Below are positions 1-6,664 of a stretch of 8,542 nt of DNA, piece by piece. Each line of letters begins with the position of its first letter. The stretch's first letter is position 1. The notes below the pieces were generated by a model. It was given only the letters and a program-made list of their open reading frames with translations. It had not been told where the DNA came from and searched no databases. This DNA comes from Acidimicrobiales bacterium (lineage in GTDB: Bacteria; Actinomycetota; Acidimicrobiia; Acidimicrobiales; Ilumatobacteraceae): NCBI GenBank assembly GCA_030833305.1, contig JAURHL010000078.1, forward strand, positions 1-8,542, read 5' to 3'. The position numbers and the translations under genes were made by a program.

Positions 1-244
1 CGTCGGTCTTCGTGGCGACTTCCTTCACCAACTGAGCACCCATGTTCTCGAACGGGTCTTCCAGTTCCACTTCTTTGGCGATGGACACACCGTCGTTGGT
101 GATGGTGGGCGCACCGAACTTCTTGTCGAGGACGACGTTGCGTCCCTTGGGTCCGAGGGTCACGCGCACGGCATCGGCCAGCTTGTTCACGCCGGCTTCG
201 AGTGCGCGACGCGCCTCCTCGTCGAACTTCAGAATCTTGGACAT
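1..244 (-). CDS. groEL: Chaperonin GroEL (60 kDa), N-terminal part only, cut by window edge
   Basis: Reading from the ATG at 244 leftwards gives 81 codons beginning MSKILKFDEEARRALEAGVN, the unmistakable start of GroEL. The nucleotide-binding loop LGPKGRNVVL is at residues 30-39 and NDGVSIAKE at 50-58. GroEL is the double-ring ATP-driven folding chamber of the cytoplasm that works with the GroES lid. The start is fixed by a Shine-Dalgarno AGGA (256-253) overlapping the groES stop codon; only 11 bases lie between groES stop and groEL start, so the two are co-transcribed and probably translationally coupled. The remaining ~85% of the gene lies outside the window. Many actinobacteria carry two groEL copies; this is the one linked to groES, but its C-terminus cannot be inspected here to see whether it ends Gly-Met-rich or His-rich. 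Confidence 0.97.
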   Translation of the reverse strand, partial: MSKILKFDEEARRALEAGVNKLADAVRVTLGPKGRNVVLDKKFGAPTITNDGVSIAKEVELEDPFENMGAQLVKEVATKTD

Positions 245-255
245 GGGTCAGTTCC

Positions 256-549
256 TCACTTGACCACGATGGCAAGGACGTCACGGCTGGTGAGGATGAG
301 AAGATCCTCGCCGCCCGCGGTGATCTCGGTGCCGCCGTACTTGCTGTAGAGGACCGTGTCGCCGACCTTCACGTCGAGCGCGAAGTGCTTGCCTTCGTCG
401 TCGCTCCAGCGTCCGGGTCCGACGGCCAGGACTTCACCCTGCTGGGGCTTTGCCTTGGCGGTGTCGGGGATGACGAGACCGGAAGCGGTGCGCTCCTCGG
501 CTGCGTTGGGCCGGACCACGATTCGGTCATCGAGGGGCTTCAGGTTCAT
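256..549 (-). CDS. groES: Co-chaperonin GroES (10 kDa)
   Basis: A 97-residue protein starting MNLKPLDDRIVVRPNAAEER, full length for the family (about 95-100 aa). The N-terminal LKPLDDRIVV strand, the mobile-loop region with SGLVIPDTAKAKPQQG (residues 23-38) that contacts GroEL, GEVLAVGPG (38-46), VGDTVLYSKYGGTEI (62-76) and the closing DVLAIV are all recognisable. It forms the heptameric lid of the GroEL folding chamber. The ATG at 549 is preceded by GAAAGG (564-559) with a 9-base spacer, a good ribosome binding site. It is the first gene of the groES-groEL operon, and the region upstream carries a promoter with two CIRCE operators, so heat-shock control by the HrcA repressor is expected. hrcA is not in the window. 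Confidence 0.98.
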   Translation of the reverse strand: MNLKPLDDRIVVRPNAAEERTASGLVIPDTAKAKPQQGEVLAVGPGRWSDDEGKHFALDVKVGDTVLYSKYGGTEITAGGEDLLILTSRDVLAIVVK

Positions 550-607
550 GGTGTCGAGCCTTTCGTTGGCGTGTGTTGTTTCTGGTCATGTCGACCGCCG
601 GGAAGCG

Positions 608-634
608 TTAGCACTCCCGTCGGTCGAGTGCCAA
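608..634. promoter_or_regulatory. CIRCE operator 1 (HrcA binding site), promoter-proximal
   Basis: TTAGCACTC, nine bases, then GAGTGCCAA. This matches the CIRCE consensus TTAGCACTC-N9-GAGTGCTAA at 17 of 18 positions with exact spacing. It abuts and overlaps by one base the predicted -10 box of the groES promoter and covers the expected transcription start, so bound HrcA would block initiation. The site would also lie near the 5' end of the transcript, as in many bacteria where CIRCE is part of the leader. Confidence 0.95.
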
Positions 635-663
635 GGATAGAGGTGGGCCTCGGGCGTTAGCAA
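634..663 (-). promoter_or_regulatory. Predicted housekeeping-sigma promoter of groES-groEL
   Basis: On the minus strand a -35-like TTGCTA (663-658) and a -10-like TATCCT (639-634) are separated by 18 bases. Each matches the consensus at four of six positions. Initiation would fall near 627, giving a leader of about 78 bases to the groES ATG. The promoter is embedded between two CIRCE sites, one overlapping each box, which strongly supports the placement although no transcription start was measured. Confidence 0.7.
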
Positions 664-683
664 CCGGAAGCCGAGAGTGCTAA
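657..683. promoter_or_regulatory. CIRCE operator 2 (HrcA binding site), overlapping the -35 box
   Basis: TTAGCAACC, nine bases, then GAGTGCTAA. One half-site is perfect and the other matches at seven of nine positions, with the exact N9 spacing, giving 16 of 18 consensus positions. It covers the predicted -35 box of the groES promoter. Its centre is 49 bases from that of the first CIRCE. The imperfect half-site suggests weaker HrcA binding than at the proximal site. Confidence 0.88.
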
Positions 684-689
684 CCCCGG

Positions 690-741
690 CGATCGGGGTC
701 GCGGAAGTGACCGGTTTGGGTCACTTTCGCGACCCCGATCG
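690..741 (-). terminator. Long inverted repeat between maf and groES; probable terminator or insulator hairpin
   Basis: Bases 690-712 and 719-741 are inverted copies of each other at 22 of 23 positions, leaving a 6-base loop (713-718). The only mismatch pairs g704 with t727, which would be a G-U wobble in plus-strand RNA but an A-C mismatch in minus-strand RNA. It begins 11 bases beyond the maf stop codon, where a terminator for the tsaE-maf operon is expected, and ends 6 bases before the distal CIRCE. No run of U follows on either strand, so it is not a canonical intrinsic terminator. Terminators lacking U-tracts have been proposed in actinobacteria; a dispersed palindromic repeat or protein-binding site is an alternative. 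Confidence 0.6.
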
Positions 742-752
742 GAAGGGTGAGG

Positions 753-1364
<612 letters not shown>

Positions 1365-1368
1365 GTCG

Positions 1369-2532
1369 TCAGCCTCCGGACAGCGCCATCACGTCGTCGT
1401 CGCAGGGGACGGTGAGGTCGTCGAGATGATCGAGATATCCGTCGGGCAACGCCACTCGAATGGGCCCGCTGGTCTTGCCGCGTCGGATGCGCTCACCACC
1501 GTCGACCACCGCGAGTTCCGATCCGTGAGCGTCCAACATCTCCTCGAGCAGTCGATCCACCTCGTCCACGGTGGAGGTGGTGGCCAGACGATGCCGAATG
1601 TCGCCACCCACCGGGAAACCGGTGAGGTACCACGACACGTGTTTGCGGAAGTCGCGCACCCCGCGTGGACTTCCGGACGCATCGGCTCCGAAGTGTTCGT
1701 CGAGGGCCCGCACGTGCCTCTTCATCACGTCGACCACGAAACCCAGACGACGCGGAGGTGCCACCTCGCGACCGGCGAAGGCGTCCACCAGATCACCGAA
1801 CAACCACGGACGCCCGAGGCACCCGCGACCCACCACCACGCCGTCGCAACCGGTGTGTTCCACCATGCGCAACGCGTCCTCGGCGGTCCAGATGTCGCCG
1901 TTGCCGAGCACCGGAATGGAGTGCACCACCTGCTTCAAAGCGGCGATGGCGTCCCAGTCGGCTTCACCGCTGTAGTGCTGTTGCGCCGTGCGCGCGTGCA
2001 GGGCCACCGCGGCGATACCGGTGTCCATGGCGATGCGTCCGGTGTCGAGATACGTGATGAGGTCGTCGTCGATTCCCTTGCGGAACTTGGCGGTGACCGG
2101 AATTCCGAACGGGGTCGCCGCTTCGACGGCCGCGGTCATGATGGCCCGCAACAAGTTGGGCTTGGCCGGCACCGCGGCGCCACCGCCCTTGCGGGTGACC
2201 TTGGCCGCGGGGCAACCGAAGTTCATGTCGATGTGGTCGACCGCACCGGCACCACCGAGTCGCTTGATCGCCTCGCTCAACATGCGCGGATCGCTTCCGT
2301 ACAACTGCAGGCTGCGCGGCGACTCACCGGGGGCGAAGGTGACCATGCGTTCGGTCTTGGCGCTGCCGTGCACCAGCGCGGTGGCCATCACCATCTCGTT
2401 CACGTACAAGAGGCCCGGTGCGAACTCGCGGCACAACGAACGGAACGGTGCGTTGGTGACCCCGGCCATGGGAGCCAACACCACCGGTGACGGCAAGGTC
2501 AACGGTCCGATGCGCAACGCCGACGTCACCAC
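1369..2532 (-). CDS. dusB: tRNA-dihydrouridine synthase, DusB type
   Basis: A 387-residue FMN enzyme that reduces uridine to dihydrouridine in tRNA with NADPH. Visible are the N-terminal FMN motif VVLAPMAGVTNAPFR (17-31), the QLYG strand (76-79), the catalytic region HIDMNFGCPAAKVTRKGGGA (100-119) with the general-acid Cys107, Lys149 in TAKFRKG, His179 in LHARTAQQHYSG, and the phosphate-binding NGDI (211-214) and VGRGCLGRPW (234-243). The N-terminal TIM barrel is followed by a helical C-terminal tRNA-binding domain. It is longer than E. coli DusB (about 320 aa), as is usual in actinobacteria. Two consecutive GTG codons (2532 and 2529) could start it; the second forms a GTGA overlap with the tsaD stop, so the true start may be 2529. 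maf follows after only 4 bases. Confidence 0.95.
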   Translation of the reverse strand: MVTSALRIGPLTLPSPVVLAPMAGVTNAPFRSLCREFAPGLLYVNEMVMATALVHGSAKTERMVTFAPGESPRSLQLYGSDPRMLSEAIKRLGGAGAVDHIDMNFGCPAAKVTRKGGGAAVPAKPNLLRAIMTAAVEAATPFGIPVTAKFRKGIDDDLITYLDTGRIAMDTGIAAVALHARTAQQHYSGEADWDAIAALKQVVHSIPVLGNGDIWTAEDALRMVEHTGCDGVVVGRGCLGRPWLFGDLVDAFAGREVAPPRRLGFVVDVMKRHVRALDEHFGADASGSPRGVRDFRKHVSWYLTGFPVGGDIRHRLATTSTVDEVDRLLEEMLDAHGSELAVVDGGERIRRGKTSGPIRVALPDGYLDHLDDLTVPCDDDVMALSGG

Positions 2533-3575
2533 GAGCCGTCCATCAGGGGCAGTCGGAGGTTGGGGAACGCCCCGGTGTCGAGCGCGGTCGGTCCGTCACT
2601 GCGCAAGCGGTACCACGCGGCGGCGCCGATCATGGCGGCGTTGTCGGTGCACATCGCCCGACTCGGCAACAACACGCGTCGACCGTCGGCGGCGGCCATG
2701 GCCGAGAAGCGTTCGCGCATCAGCGAGTTGGCGGTCCCGCCTCCACCGAGAACCACACCCTTGGCACCCACCTGCTCGGCGGCTCGGCGCGCCTTGTGCA
2801 CCAACACGTCGACCACGGCAGTTTGGAACGAGGCGGCCACGTCGGCGGTGCGCACCGCGGGGTTCTTGCGCACGAAATTGATGACCGAGGTCTTCAGGCC
2901 GCTGAAGCTGAAATCGAGACCGTCGTTGCGCATGGCACGCGGGAAGTCGATGGCGTTCGCGTCGCCCTCGCGAGCGATGGTGTCGACGGCCGGACCACCG
3001 GGATAACCCAGATCGAGAAAACGTGCCACCTTGTCGAAGGCCTCGCCGGCGGCGTCGTCGATAGTACGACCGAGCAATCGGTACTCACCGTGGTTCCGCA
3101 TCTCGATCAACATCGTGTGGCCGCCCGACACCAACAACACCACCAGCGGCAGTTCCAGTTCGGGCTTCTCCAACAAACCGGCGTACAGGTGGGCCTCGAG
3201 GTGATTCACACCGACGTACGGAACGTCCCACGTGAGCGCCAACGACTTGGCCGCCGACACTCCCACCAGCAAAGCGCCGATGAGGCCGGGACCGTGCGTG
3301 GCGGCGACGGCGTCGATGCGCGTCTCGTCCACTCCCGACTCCACGATGGCGCGCGCCACCACCGGGTTCAACAGGTCGAGGTGAGCACGACCGGCGATCT
3401 CGGGAACGACACCGCCGTATTGCGCGTGAAGATCGATCTGCGAGCTGACCACACTCGACAGAACGTCGACTCCGCCCATCACCAACGACGCAGCGGTCTC
3501 GTCGCAACTGGTCTCGATGGCCAACACGACGGTGGAGGCGTCGACGGGACGCAGGTGCTTGCCGGTCGTGCTCAT
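2526..3575 (-). CDS. tsaD: tRNA N6-threonylcarbamoyladenosine (t6A) transferase TsaD
   Basis: A 349-residue ASKHA-fold protein that transfers the threonylcarbamoyl group from threonylcarbamoyl-AMP to A37 of ANN-decoding tRNAs. The phosphate-1 motif LAIETSCDETAAS is at 18-30, the metal-binding HLEAH has His125 and His129, SGGHTML is at 150-156, DDAAGEAFDKVA at 173-184, GGGGTANS at 277-284, and the terminal DNAAMIG with Asp311 at 311-317. The start chosen is ATG at 3575, which overlaps the rimI stop as ATGA. The reading frame stays open further upstream only as an Arg/Pro-rich antisense-like extension with no TsaD character. The partners TsaB and TsaE are in the same operon; the TC-AMP synthase TsaC is not in the window. 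Its stop codon overlaps the start of dusB. Confidence 0.98.
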   Translation of the reverse strand: MSTTGKHLRPVDASTVVLAIETSCDETAASLVMGGVDVLSSVVSSQIDLHAQYGGVVPEIAGRAHLDLLNPVVARAIVESGVDETRIDAVAATHGPGLIGALLVGVSAAKSLALTWDVPYVGVNHLEAHLYAGLLEKPELELPLVVLLVSGGHTMLIEMRNHGEYRLLGRTIDDAAGEAFDKVARFLDLGYPGGPAVDTIAREGDANAIDFPRAMRNDGLDFSFSGLKTSVINFVRKNPAVRTADVAASFQTAVVDVLVHKARRAAEQVGAKGVVLGGGGTANSLMRERFSAMAAADGRRVLLPSRAMCTDNAAMIGAAAWYRLRSDGPTALDTGAFPNLRLPLMDGSW

Positions 3576-4117
3576 CGGTCGTCCTCGTCGAGGGAGTTCA
3601 ACCGCTCTCGGTACTCGGGCGAATCGATGTCGTGGACCCACATCACCAGTGCGTCCTCCGTGTTCTCGTAGTAGCGCTGCCGGATGCCCGCGGGGGCGAA
3701 GCCGAACTGCCGGTACATCGCCTGCGCCGCGGTGTTGCTGACGCGCACCTCGAGCGTGAGGGCGGTGAAGCCTCGTTCGACGGCGACGTTCGCCAACCGC
3801 AGCAACATCCGGCGCGCGAACCCCCGACGTTGCACTTCGGGAGCCACCGCGATGTTGGTGACGTGGGCCTCGTCCACCGCGAACATCAGGCCGCCGTACG
3901 CCACGACCTCCGAACCCAATGTCCCGACGACGTAATGACGTTCGCCGCGTCGGGCCAGGTCGATCTCGCTGTTGAACACGCCGGCCGTCCACGGCTTCGG
4001 GTGGATGCGTTCCTCGATGGTGAGGATCGACTTCACGTGACGACGTCGCATGGGAACGATCTCGAACGACTCCGAGGCTTCCGCCGACGGATTCAGGAGG
4101 CGCGACACGATGCTCAC
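3572..4117 (-). CDS. rimI: GNAT N-acetyltransferase, RimI type (ribosomal protein bS18-alanine acetyltransferase)
   Basis: A 181-residue GNAT-fold protein. The GNAT domain runs from about FEIVPMRRRHV (18-28) through IEERIHPKPWT (34-44), the strand HVTNIAVAPEVQRRGFAR (85-102) with the acetyl-CoA pyrophosphate loop QRRGFA, and EVRVSNTAAQAMYRQFGF (123-140), the classic RimI C-terminal block. In E. coli, RimI acetylates the N-terminal alanine of bS18; actinobacterial RimI may have broader N-terminal targets. I place the start at GTG 4117 because it makes a GTGA overlap with tsaB; the first internal ATG (residue 23) would cut into the first beta strand. About 17 extra N-terminal residues precede the domain. 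rimI between tsaB and tsaD is a common arrangement in Gram-positive bacteria. Confidence 0.93.
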   Translation of the reverse strand: MSIVSRLLNPSAEASESFEIVPMRRRHVKSILTIEERIHPKPWTAGVFNSEIDLARRGERHYVVGTLGSEVVAYGGLMFAVDEAHVTNIAVAPEVQRRGFARRMLLRLANVAVERGFTALTLEVRVSNTAAQAMYRQFGFAPAGIRQRYYENTEDALVMWVHDIDSPEYRERLNSLDEDDR

Positions 4118-4821
4118 GACCCGGCTCCGTCGTTGCGGGTGGACCAGTTGATCTCGGCGTCCGGCTTGCGCAGGTACAACGCCTCGACTTCCCACGGGTT
4201 CACCCACTCCTCGCGCAGTGCCTTGGCGTGCGCCAGTTGAACCAGTGGCGCCGAGCTCGGGTACGCGAAGAACTGCTCGGCGATCTCCACTCGATGTCCG
4301 GCGGCGATCTCTTCGTGGTAACGAACGGCACCGTCGCCCACGCACACCACCTCCTGGCCCCGTGCCAACAGGTCCGCGACGAGATCGTCCACGCGACCGG
4401 CGGTTGGTTCGCTGACGCGTTGGATTCCGCCGGGAACCTGTCGGTACAGCGCGTAGAAGATCTCGCCCTTGCGCGCGTCGATGACCGCGGCGATCACCTT
4501 GTCGGTGCGTCGCAACGGATACGCCAGCAGGTCGAGACTGGAGATGGCGATCATCGGAACGCGCAACGCCTGAGCGATCGCCTTGGCCGACGCCAAGCCG
4601 ACCCGCATGCCGGTGAACAGGCCCGGCTCCATGTCGACGGCCACCACCGAGATCTCGTCCAGGGTCACGTCGGCCTGACGACACACGAAGTCGATGGCCG
4701 GAGTCAGGGTCTCGGCATGACGCCGACCGCGCGTCACTTCGAACATGCCGAGCACGCCCTCGTGCCCGCCGATGGCCACGCTCACCCGCTCGGTGGCGGT
4801 CTCGATGCCGAGGATCATCAT
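4114..4821 (-). CDS. tsaB: tRNA t6A biosynthesis protein TsaB
   Basis: A 235-residue ASKHA-fold paralogue of TsaD that forms the TsaB-TsaD-TsaE complex and acts as its scaffold; it has no transferase activity of its own. Recognisable are the N-terminal MILGIETATERVSVAIG (2-18), RRHAETLTPAI (33-43), the family signature as AVDMEPGLFTGMRVGLASAK (61-80), IDARKGEIFYALY (114-126) and the C-terminal YLRKPDAEINW (216-226). The signature loop reads EPGLFTG where most homologues have GPGSFTG. The ATG at 4821 is chosen because it forms an ATGA overlap with the tsaE stop and begins exactly at the conserved first strand; a second in-frame ATG follows directly. The stop overlaps the rimI start. Confidence 0.96.
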   Translation of the reverse strand: MMILGIETATERVSVAIGGHEGVLGMFEVTRGRRHAETLTPAIDFVCRQADVTLDEISVVAVDMEPGLFTGMRVGLASAKAIAQALRVPMIAISSLDLLAYPLRRTDKVIAAVIDARKGEIFYALYRQVPGGIQRVSEPTAGRVDDLVADLLARGQEVVCVGDGAVRYHEEIAAGHRVEIAEQFFAYPSSAPLVQLAHAKALREEWVNPWEVEALYLRKPDAEINWSTRNDGAGS

Positions 4822-5312
4822 GACGGGTCGTCCACTCGCCACGTCGCGACGGCGGCCTCGACGCGCTCCCAACGCGCGGCCCACGTCCGACCGACCCCGC
4901 GCACCGTGACGAAACGCGCGTCGTCGTCGTTGTCGTCGTGTCGCAAACGCACCTCGAGGTGGTCGCCCAGCAACGGCGCCGCCGGGTCGCCCCACTCGAC
5001 CAACAAGATGCCGTCACCCTCGACCAGTTCGGCCAGGGCCAGGTCGGCCACCTCGCTCATGCGATCCAACCGGTAGAGGTCGGCGTGGTGCAGGTTCACG
5101 CGGCCCGTGTCGTAGGTGTGCACCAAGGTGAAGGTCGGACTGGTGACCGGTTCGTCGACACCGAGCTCATCGGCGAATCCTTGGGCGAACGCCGTCTTGC
5201 CCGAACCCATGTCGCCCGACAGGATCACCACGTCGCCGGTGCGCGCCAACTGCGCCAACGACGACGCGACACCGTGCGTGTCGGTGACCGAGCGGCAGTA
5301 CAGGGAGATCAC
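4818..5312 (-). CDS. tsaE: tRNA t6A biosynthesis ATPase TsaE
   Basis: A 164-residue P-loop ATPase that activates and resets the TsaB-TsaD complex during t6A synthesis. It carries Walker A GDMGSGKT (33-40), the switch-like VTSPTFTLVHTY (56-67), HADLYRL (76-82) with the conserved Asp78, and LLVEWGD (103-109) with Glu107. The length is normal. The C-terminal 35 residues include an acidic stretch (DDNDDD, 126-131) and a Trp/Arg-rich end that is not conserved in my memory of the family. The start is GTG at 5312, with no clear Shine-Dalgarno sequence but with a -10-like TAGGAT six bases upstream, suggesting a leaderless transcript. It is the first gene of the operon tsaE-tsaB-rimI-tsaD-dusB-maf and is divergent from the oxidoreductase gene at 5406. 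Confidence 0.95.
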   Translation of the reverse strand: MISLYCRSVTDTHGVASSLAQLARTGDVVILSGDMGSGKTAFAQGFADELGVDEPVTSPTFTLVHTYDTGRVNLHHADLYRLDRMSEVADLALAELVEGDGILLVEWGDPAAPLLGDHLEVRLRHDDNDDDARFVTVRGVGRTWAARWERVEAAVATWRVDDPS

Positions 5313-5318
5313 GCGTGG

Positions 5319-5324
5319 ATCCTA
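5319..5324 (-). promoter_or_regulatory. Putative -10 box of a leaderless promoter for the tsaE operon
   Basis: TAGGAT (5324-5319 on the minus strand) fits TANNNT. Exactly six bases separate it from the tsaE GTG at 5312, so a transcript starting the usual 6-7 bases downstream would begin at or next to the start codon. No good -35 box is visible and there is no convincing ribosome binding site, both common for leaderless actinobacterial promoters. Confidence 0.5.
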
Positions 5325-5345
5325 CCGACGGTCCGCTGGGCGACG

Positions 5346-5356
5346 AGTCGGCGACT
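5346..5356. repeat. Small perfect inverted repeat in the divergent promoter region
   Basis: AGTCG-G-CGACT, a perfect 5-base inverted repeat around one base, lies near the middle of the 93-bp gap between tsaE and the oxidoreductase gene. It is upstream of the -10 candidates of both directions and could be half of an operator, but a palindrome this short is expected by chance in GC-rich DNA. Confidence 0.2.
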
Positions 5357-5359
5357 GGA

Positions 5360-5365
5360 TAGGGT
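5360..5365 (+). promoter_or_regulatory. Weak -10 candidate for the oxidoreductase gene cluster
   Basis: TAGGGT fits TANNNT and lies 40 bases before the ATG at 5406. No clear -35 box stands at the expected distance. If used, it would give a leader of about 30-35 bases containing the strong Shine-Dalgarno at 5394. The call rests only on the hexamer and its position in the divergent gap. Confidence 0.25.
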
Positions 5366-5393
5366 CTCGTTGTCGTCCGCGTCGTTCGTACCC

Positions 5394-5401
5394 GAGGAGG
5401 T
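5394..5401 (+). promoter_or_regulatory. Strong Shine-Dalgarno that sets the start of the oxidoreductase
   Basis: GAGGAGGT ends four bases before the ATG at 5406. An in-frame GTG at 5400 lies inside this motif and so is not the start. This is the strongest ribosome binding site seen in the window. Confidence 0.8.
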
Positions 5402-5405
5402 GACC

Positions 5406-6305
5406 ATGAGATTCGTCTTCCAATATCCCGACTTTCACGGTCTCGACGGCGACATGCTCGACGCCGGAGACGTCGGTGAACTCGCGGTGCGGGCCGAGTC
5501 GGCGGGTTGGCACGCGTTCGCGTTCACCGAGCACCCCGCGCCGTCGGCCAAGTGGCTCGCGGCCGGCGGTCATCAGAGCCTCGACCCGTTCGTCGCCCTG
5601 GCCCACGTTGGTGCGGTCACCGAGCGATTGCAACTCATCACCTACATCTCGGTGCTTCCGTACCGAAATCCGTTGATCACGGCCAAGGCCGCCGCCACCG
5701 TCGACAAGTTGTCGAACGGACGTTTCGTGCTCGGTGTCGGCACCGGATACCTGAAGGCCGAGTACTTCGCGGTGGGCGTGGACTTCGACGAGCGCAACGA
5801 GATCTTCGACGAGGCACTGAACGTGATGCCTCTGCACTGGTCGGGTGAGCCGTTCGATTTCACGGGCAAGCACTTCGACTGCCGGGGCATAATCGGTCGC
5901 CCACGACCCGTTCAGCAACCGATCCCGATCTGGATCGGGGGCAACTCGACGCTCACCCTGCGTCGCATCGCCACCGCCGGTCAGGGATGGATGCCGCTCG
6001 TGAGTGACGCCCCCATCTCGCCGACCGTGCGCTCGCCCGTGCTCAGCACACCCGAACAGGTGGCCGAACGGCTCGGGGTGTTGCGCGACCTGGCCGGCGA
6101 GCGCTACGAATCGTTGTCGGTCATGATCCCCTACTCCGATCATTCCATTCATGATCTCGGTCGCGACGTCGAACGTCATCGGGATCTGCTCGGACGAATC
6201 GCCGCCATCGGCACCACGCACGTGGCCATCGCCGGACCATCGGCTTCGCACCCGGCCTCGGCGGAATTCATCCAGGGATTCGCCGAGACGTACATGACGT
6301 CATGA
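5406..6305 (+). CDS. Luciferase-like monooxygenase family, F420-dependent-type oxidoreductase
   Basis: A 299-residue TIM-barrel protein of the LLM superfamily, which use FMNH2 or, in actinobacteria, mostly coenzyme F420. Family features are ELAVRAESAGWHAFAFTEH (25-43), LDPFVALAHVGAVTERLQL (59-77), the core block PYRNPLITAKAAATVDKLS (85-103) followed by GRFVLGVGTGYLKAEY (105-120), and PIPIWIGGNS (172-181). The length fits the shorter F420-dependent LLM group (TIGR03619-like). It probably transfers hydride to or from an organic substrate in the cytoplasm, but the substrate cannot be read from sequence; assignment to F420 rather than flavin rests on the lineage and overall resemblance. It heads a plus-strand unit and its stop overlaps the next gene as ATGA, implying joint translation with the SnoaL-like protein and the TetR regulator. 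Confidence 0.9.
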   Translation: MRFVFQYPDFHGLDGDMLDAGDVGELAVRAESAGWHAFAFTEHPAPSAKWLAAGGHQSLDPFVALAHVGAVTERLQLITYISVLPYRNPLITAKAAATVDKLSNGRFVLGVGTGYLKAEYFAVGVDFDERNEIFDEALNVMPLHWSGEPFDFTGKHFDCRGIIGRPRPVQQPIPIWIGGNSTLTLRRIATAGQGWMPLVSDAPISPTVRSPVLSTPEQVAERLGVLRDLAGERYESLSVMIPYSDHSIHDLGRDVERHRDLLGRIAAIGTTHVAIAGPSASHPASAEFIQGFAETYMTS

Positions 6306-6664
6306 CGGACGAACGTGGCATCATGACGGTCGATCGCGAGTTCTTCCGGCGGTATCTCGCCGCGTGGGGTGCCGGTGACGTGGACGCGTTGATGACCTTC
6401 TTCACCGACGACATCGTCTTTCGCGACATGACCATGGGACACGGCGCGTCCGGCGGGGCGAAGATGCGACGCTTCGCGGAATACTCCTTCGACTCGTTCC
6501 CCGGTGCGGGGTTCGAACTGGTTTCCCACGTGTGCGACGGCCGTTCGTTCGCCATGGAGTGGTTGATGCGACCCGGAGACATCCCGGGCGTGTCGTTCGG
6601 CAGCCTGGTCGGCGATCGCATCTGCGAACAACGCGATTACTGGGACGGGCGACGCCTGTCATGA
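6302..6664 (+). CDS. SnoaL/NTF2-like fold protein, function unknown
   Basis: A 120-residue protein with the pattern of SnoaL-like cone-shaped domains: an N-terminal helix FFRRYLAAWGAGDVDALMTFF (14-34, split here by the usual W..GD.D.L spacing), TDDIVFRDM (35-43), a mid-domain helix MRRFAEYSFDSFPG (55-68), and the closing strand RICEQRDYWDGRRL (106-119), where RDYWD is typical. Relatives include polyketide cyclases, steroid delta-isomerases and limonene-epoxide hydrolase-like enzymes, and also non-catalytic binding proteins. The ATG at 6302 overlaps the preceding stop as ATGA; a second in-frame ATG at 6323 (residue 8) would also keep the domain intact. Its own stop overlaps the TetR start. Coupling to an LLM oxidoreductase suggests it acts on the same small molecule, which is inference only. 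Confidence 0.82.
   Translation: MTDERGIMTVDREFFRRYLAAWGAGDVDALMTFFTDDIVFRDMTMGHGASGGAKMRRFAEYSFDSFPGAGFELVSHVCDGRSFAMEWLMRPGDIPGVSFGSLVGDRICEQRDYWDGRRLS

Noticed and set aside
2487..3671. Long plus-strand open frame (394 codons) antisense to tsaD
   Set aside because: It mirrors TsaD on the other strand, has low-complexity composition and no ribosome binding site or domain.
3576..3992. Upstream in-frame extension of tsaD
   Set aside because: The added residues are Arg/Pro/Gly-rich and overlap rimI entirely; TsaD homology begins just after the ATG at 3575, which forms an ATGA overlap with rimI.
4118..5017. Upstream in-frame extension of rimI fused to an Arg-rich region
   Set aside because: It overlaps tsaB and part of tsaE in another frame and is low-complexity; the GTG at 4117 with GTGA overlap explains the start.
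5322..6251. Minus-strand open frame opposite the luciferase-like gene
   Set aside because: It has no domain, is rich in His/Arg/Gly/Val typical of antisense frames, and conflicts with the clear LLM protein that has a strong Shine-Dalgarno.
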